NCBI RefSeq assembly: GCF_015595025.1
Contig: NZ_JADNRL010000009.1
Coordinates: 81,537-145,536, forward strand
Length of the DNA stretch: 64,000 nt
Direction: 5' to 3'
DNA from: Halomonas sp. KAO
Lineage (GTDB): Bacteria; Pseudomonadota; Gammaproteobacteria; Pseudomonadales; Halomonadaceae
A program made the translations under genes and the position numbers. Under the pieces are notes generated by a model. That model did not search any database. It saw only the letters and a list, made by a program, of their open reading frames with translations, and was not told the origin of the DNA. Positions 60,647 through 64,000 of this stretch are shown here, in pieces. Every line of letters starts with the position of its first letter. Position 1 is the stretch's first letter.

Positions 60647-61123
60647 TCAGTCGAAGCGGAAGGCCGATAGCTGCGCCTTGAGCACCTGTTCCGAATTGAT
60701 CTTGTAGCCCCTGTCCTCCCTTGCAGCGCCGGCGGCGACCAACAGCGGGATCAGGTGCTCTTCATCGCCCGGTGGGTGGCATTGATAGGCATGGGGAGCC
60801 TGCGTCCAGTCGCTCAGGGCGGCGTGGCGACGATCCGTTTCGGCTGCCACGGCCCGGGCCAACCAGTCATCGAAGGCCTCGGAAGGCGCGGTATTGCGCG
60901 AATCCCCGTAGCCGCGCATGTTGTGAAAGCTCATGCCGTTGCCGACGATCAGCACTCCCTCGTCGCGTAGCGAAGCGAGCACCTCCCCCGCGGCCAAGTG
61001 CGCTGCGGGATCGAGATCCTCCCGCAGCGATAACTGCATGAAGAAGCATGGGCCAGCGCCGTGGGGAATGAACAGCGTTGGCTGAGGAGACGACTCGGGA
61101 GACGAGATACTGGTGTAGATCAT
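60647..61123 (-). pseudogene. DODA-type extradiol dioxygenase (YgiD/LigB-like), internally deleted
   Basis: Full-length relatives have about 260 residues; this frame has 158. It begins like the family (PTLFIPHGAGPCFFM, with the first metal His) but then jumps straight to QLSLREDLDPAAHLAAGEVLASL, which belongs to the second half. The block with SAHWE and the central histidine is missing, about 105 residues, without frame loss. The end is normal (NGMSFHNMRGYG, then HPPGDEEHLIPLLVAAGAA). Metal binding should fail, so I call it a pseudogene, though a protein may still be made from the ATG at 61123. A LysR gene is divergent, as usual for this family. Confidence 0.82.
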
Positions 61124-61241
61124 GATGGCGCCCTCCGGCCTGCGGGCCGATGTATGCGAACGGATCTCACTATAACTTCGTTGCAAAAACAGGAGAACAT
61201 GCCACTCTTGCCCAACACCTTTAACTGATAGTGTTAAATCG

Positions 61242-62135
61242 ATGCTGGATCGTTTTACGGGAATGCGGGTCTTCACCCAGGCCGCCACTCATGGCAGCCT
61301 GTCGGCGGCAGGCCGCGCGCTAGGCATGTCCCCGGCCATGGCCACCAAGCATGTCGATGCCCTGGAGGCCCGGCTAGGGGTCAAGTTGCTGCATCGCACC
61401 ACCCGGCGGCTCACGCTGACCGACGCCGGTCGCGATTATCTCGAGGCGTGTCAGCGTATCCTGCAGGAACTCGATGAGGCGGAGTCGGAAGTGGCGGCCC
61501 AGCGAATCGAGGTGGTCGGGCGGCTGCGGATGAATGTGCCGCTCTCCTTCGGGACGCGCTTCATCGCCCCACTGCTGCCGGCCTTCAGTCGCCGTTATCC
61601 GCAGGTGGAGGTCGAGCTGGGCCTGAGCGATGCCCAACACGACCTGATGCAAGAGGGGTGGGATCTGGCGCTACGCATCGGCCATCTCGCCGACAGCTCG
61701 CTCAAGGCGCGACGGCTGGGGGACTGTACGCTGCGGGTCTGTGCCGCGCTGGACTATCTGGAACGCCATGGCACGCCGCGAGGCGTCAACGAGCTTGCCG
61801 GGCACAACTGCCTGAGTTATACCCTGTCGCCCTCCCAGAAAGATCGCACCTGGCGCTTCGGGCGTAAGGGGGATATTCAGGTACCCGTGCACGGCAATCT
61901 CAGGGCCAACAACGGCGACGCGCTGTTGGCGGCGGCACTGCGGGGACAGGGTGTGATCTATCAGCCGAGTTTCATCGTCGACGACGCCCTTGCACGTGGT
62001 GAGCTGGTTGCCCTCGAGCTCGACCAGCCCACCCTCGACCCCGGGGGGATACATGTGCTGCTCCCCCCCGACCGACGCCCTCCGGCCAAGGTCAGGGCGA
62101 TGATCGACTATCTGGTTGAGGCCCTACTTCTCTGA
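61242..62135 (+). CDS. LysR-family transcriptional regulator
   Basis: The 297-residue protein has the LysR helix-turn-helix (THGSLSAAGRALGMSPAMATKHVDALE, about 17-43; HRTTRRLTLTDAGRDYLE follows) and a periplasmic-binding-protein-like effector domain (about 92-297). It is most like the CrgA/AaeR-type regulators with short linker. It is divergent from the dioxygenase gene, whose promoter it probably controls through the 118 bases between. The regulated enzyme is now damaged, so its present role may be reduced. Confidence 0.93.
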   Translation: MLDRFTGMRVFTQAATHGSLSAAGRALGMSPAMATKHVDALEARLGVKLLHRTTRRLTLTDAGRDYLEACQRILQELDEAESEVAAQRIEVVGRLRMNVPLSFGTRFIAPLLPAFSRRYPQVEVELGLSDAQHDLMQEGWDLALRIGHLADSSLKARRLGDCTLRVCAALDYLERHGTPRGVNELAGHNCLSYTLSPSQKDRTWRFGRKGDIQVPVHGNLRANNGDALLAAALRGQGVIYQPSFIVDDALARGELVALELDQPTLDPGGIHVLLPPDRRPPAKVRAMIDYLVEALLL

Positions 62136-62532
62136 TGAAGCAGGGACACTGCCTGTCTCAGGGGCAGAGTGCGCACTTGTGAGGACGCTTGCAGCATCCG
62201 GAGTCCAACCTGCAAACGCTATCTGAAGCTCCCGCTGAATGCCTTGGAAGGCACCACCTGGGTGTGAAAGCGTCGCGACAATCGGAAAGGGCTCCAACAT
62301 CACAGCAGCTTTGGATTATCAACCTACCTCGCTGAACTGAGGTTCGAGAACGTTTCGAGGCTTCCGCTCGGTTGACAGGCTACGCAGCCAGTGCCCAGTG
62401 CATACACGGAGGCCAGTAATCGGTCTCGCTGGACGCTGTTAGCTGTTATTCTTCCTCGAGTGCACTTTCCTTTCCAAGCTCGCTTGAGGGAACGATGACA
62501 AAATTCAACCACTCGCACGATAGGTAGTGAAC
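62136..62532. other. 397-base gap without a convincing gene
   Basis: Only short frames are present. A minus-strand frame (62324-62674) overlaps the DsrE-like gene antisense and contains CVACQPS but no family signature, so I treat it as noise. The stretch is less GC-rich than the flanks and may be decayed sequence. No terminator with a T run was seen after the LysR gene. Confidence 0.5.
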
Positions 62533-62835
62533 ATGGCCACGAAGAGAGTCGTACTGCATGCCTCCACCGCCGAGAGCCTCTCTCGAGCGCGTCGCAATGT
62601 GCAAAACTTACTGGCTTCCAGACCAAACACAGAGGTCCTGATCGTCGCCAATGCTGGCGCCGTGAGCGCTGCACTTGAAACGTTGGGCGATCACACCGAC
62701 CAATATCTACGCTTGTGTCGCAATTCGCTGATTGCTCAAGGGCTAACCAACGACAAAGGTATCGAGGAAATCGAGGCTGCCGTCGTGACCCTTATGGAGC
62801 TCCAGACCATCGGCTGGGCTTATATCCACGCCTAA
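62533..62835 (+). CDS. DsrE/DsrF-like family protein
   Basis: The 100-residue protein begins RVVLHASTAESLSRARRNVQ and has EVLIVANAGAVSAAL and LCRNSLIAQGL, ending with ELQTIGWAYIHA. This matches small single-domain DsrE-fold proteins. Cys77-type sulfur carriers have a cysteine in the segment equivalent to LRLCRNSL, which is present here. Function is unknown; sulfur transfer is possible. An ATG at 62533 is preferred to the GTG two codons upstream. The ribosome site is weak. Confidence 0.75.
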   Translation: MATKRVVLHASTAESLSRARRNVQNLLASRPNTEVLIVANAGAVSAALETLGDHTDQYLRLCRNSLIAQGLTNDKGIEEIEAAVVTLMELQTIGWAYIHA

Positions 62836-62995
62836 TTCACGAACTCGAGAGCGCATAACGGTTGGTTGCAACAGCAAAATCCTCGCCGCAGAACCACTCA
62901 TTTATCACCATGGAGCTAGCACCCCGGGCTACCCATCATCGAGGGTGAGTCGCCCCAAGTTTCAGGGGCTGGCCTTTTCCTCGCCTGGGGAGTTC

Positions 62996-63487
62996 TTAAT
63001 CAATAGCTGCATCGGCGATGCTCGCGAAATCCTGCTCGAGCTCTTCGGCGGCCTGTGCCAGTTTCTCGCCACCCTCTTCCATGTAAGGCTCATAGACATG
63101 GGAAGGCAGCTTATAGGACAAGGTAGCGGTACCGTCCGGTGCCTCGGTCACATACATGCGAATGGGCGCTTCGATCATCGCCGCCGTCGAAAGCCTGAGA
63201 ATGCGTACCGCATACTCGTTATTGAACAGACCGATGACGCGATTGCCCGGTATCTCGATCCCCCGATCCGCCGCCGCCTGGGTCGGGCCGGCCTCGGTAA
63301 CGACGCCGAGCCCGCTGTCCTTGGCGGCGGTTTTTACCGCCTCCACAAGCGCCTGATAGCTCTTGTCGCTATCATGCACTGCCCACCCTTCACGAGGGCT
63401 TACCGTAGGAATATCCTGCGCCATAGCGATATGGAGAGGGGCAATCAACATACCGCCAAGCAGGATAGAAGCAGCAAGTTTGCGCAT
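62996..63487 (-). CDS. Secreted DUF302 domain protein
   Basis: The 163-residue protein has a signal peptide (MRKLAASILLGGMLIAPLHIAMA, cleaved near residue 23) and a DUF302 domain (about 45-150), with NRVIGLFNNEYAVRILRLS and APIRMYVTEAPDGTATLSYKLPS as typical blocks. The fold is a small alpha/beta domain of unknown role, often in the periplasm and sometimes linked to redox or copper proteins. AAGGAG lies 7 bases before the ATG at 63487. It is a single gene beside mobile-element remnants. Confidence 0.85.
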   Translation of the reverse strand: MRKLAASILLGGMLIAPLHIAMAQDIPTVSPREGWAVHDSDKSYQALVEAVKTAAKDSGLGVVTEAGPTQAAADRGIEIPGNRVIGLFNNEYAVRILRLSTAAMIEAPIRMYVTEAPDGTATLSYKLPSHVYEPYMEEGGEKLAQAAEELEQDFASIADAAID

Positions 63488-63603
63488 GACGAGACTCCTT
63501 GTCGGATCACATTTCAGCAACATCAAAAAACTCGACCAAGCCGATTCTCTTATAAGTTAGCCTATAAATCGTTTTCTCTCTACGAGTCAGAAAGGGGTGC
63601 GCT

Positions 63604-63680
63604 GTAGTGGTCATGCGTGGCTTCATCGACCAGCCCACGACCTGACACGAGAACAAGTCGATGACCACCGACAAGTAGAG
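63604..63680 (-). pseudogene. Remnant of an IS3-family transposase (integrase core)
   Basis: Read on the minus strand, the stretch encodes LYLSVVIDLFSCQVVGW followed by SMKPRMTT, a conserved part of the IS3-family integrase core (the strand and turn after the first Asp). Nothing else of the gene is left on the downstream side, and upstream it is cut by an IS481 end. It differs from the intact IS3 element at 50131, so it comes from another insertion. Confidence 0.75.
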
Positions 63681-64000
63681 CTAGTTGTGTAAACCCACCA
63701 GGTTGTTCACGGAAAGCCCCAGCCGGCTCACCGGAGGCTGATAATTCAGGCTGGCATGCGGTCGATGCCAGTTGTACTGATGGAGCCAGGCAAGTAGATG
63801 CTGGCCTCGCTCCTTCGAGTTCTTGTACGACCGGGCATAGGCCCATTCGCGCAGAGCGGTTTGAATGAAGCGTTCTGCTTTGCCGTTGGTGCGGGGCGTA
63901 TAGGGGCGAGTACGCTTGTGCTTCAGCCCCAGCCGCCGGCACAGGCGGTGAAACGCTCTGGATCGGTAGCAGGCGCCATTGTCGGTGAGCACCCGCGTGA
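63681..64000 (-). CDS. IS481-family transposase, C-terminal part (continues beyond the window)
   Basis: About 106 residues of a DDE transposase are visible: LTDNGACYRSRAFHRLCRRLG with the second Asp, then RPYTPRTNGKAERFIQTALREW with the Glu, a HASLNYQPPVSRL ending and NLVGLHN before the stop. The pattern fits the IS481 family of single-frame transposases. The TAG stop (63681-63683) lies in the CTAG target site just outside the element end. The N-terminal part is outside the window, so whether the element is complete cannot be told. Confidence 0.88.
   Translation of the reverse strand, partial: TRVLTDNGACYRSRAFHRLCRRLGLKHKRTRPYTPRTNGKAERFIQTALREWAYARSYKNSKERGQHLLAWLHQYNWHRPHASLNYQPPVSRLGLSVNNLVGLHN
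63685..64000 (-). mobile_element. End of an IS481-family insertion sequence
   Basis: The terminal sequence TTGTGTAAACCCACCAGG starts right after CTAG (63681-63684), a known preferred target of IS481-type elements. The other side of CTAG is the IS3 transposase remnant, so this element jumped into an older insertion. The other end lies beyond the window. Confidence 0.75.

Noticed and set aside
62324..62674. Minus-strand frame of 116 codons with a CxxC
   Set aside because: It is antisense to the start of the DsrE-like gene, has no heme His or family motif and no good ribosome site.
63580..63942. Minus-strand 120-codon frame overlapping the IS481 transposase
   Set aside because: It is a different frame from the transposase, which carries the Asp and Glu motifs; it only reads through the end and the IS3 remnant by chance.

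Overview
The window is a high-GC chromosomal segment of a Gammaproteobacterium. Its protein set resembles Halomonas or related Halomonadaceae: TusBCDE with a YccA-type Bax inhibitor protein, a Cys-type membrane formate dehydrogenase with DUF3305/DUF3306 partners, a sulfite reductase paired with DUF934, and a Zur-HisI-YidD unit. The assignment is an inference from protein character; no rRNA gene is present to confirm it.

Layout. 1-7.4 kb: end of a K+/H+ antiporter gene, tRNA-Ser(UGA), YaeQ, a Nudix hydrolase, YccA, the tusDCBE sulfur relay, AcpH, and on the minus strand DUF1244-moaB-moeA (molybdopterin synthesis). 7.4-16.9 kb: a minus-strand formate dehydrogenase operon (DUF3305, DUF3306, polyferredoxin, TorD-like chaperone, small Tat protein, alpha, beta and gamma subunits) with divergent fdhD. 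The neighbouring molybdopterin genes supply the cofactor of this enzyme. 16.9-21.4 kb: a cupin regulator, a class II histone-deacetylase-like enzyme and a divergent Pat-type lysine acetyltransferase, which together look like an acetylation/deacetylation switch. 21.4-35.7 kb: pdxH, azlCD, a cytochrome b / cytochrome c' pair, wrbA, arsC, mgtC, cysI-DUF934, a MATE pump, metH and nfuA. 35.7-43.4 kb: a KfrA-like coiled-coil protein, a tyrosine recombinase preceded by seven 7-bp repeats, sufE, the zur-hisI-yidD operon and a three-gene retropepsin / inactive transglutaminase / ATP-grasp unit.

Accessory island, about 43.55-59.12 kb. It has three parts. (a) A plus-strand three-gene system: an MmeI-like DNA methyltransferase whose N-terminal nuclease region seems to lack the catalytic motif, an SF2 helicase and a GIY-YIG nuclease. 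The last two share a small domain. (b) A complete IS3-family element with terminal repeats and an ATAA target duplication, followed by a 63-residue orphan gene. (c) On the minus strand, an AT-rich ABC-three-component (ABC-3C) defence operon (nuclease-like effector, middle component, SMC-like DUF3732 ATPase) directly downstream of a Tn554-type tnpA-tnpB-tnpC recombinase set. I read the whole as a Tn554-like element carrying two anti-phage systems. Its ends are tentative and rest on AT-rich edges with imperfect inverted similarity.

59.2-64 kb: a siderophore-interacting flavin reductase, cytochrome b561, a DODA-type dioxygenase gene with a large in-frame internal deletion, its divergent LysR regulator, a DsrE-like protein, a secreted DUF302 protein, and an IS481-family element (cut by the window) inserted at a CTAG site inside the remnant of an IS3-family transposase gene.

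The best candidates for a little-described system are the methyltransferase/helicase/GIY-YIG cassette and its pairing with ABC-3C on one recombinase-borne island.
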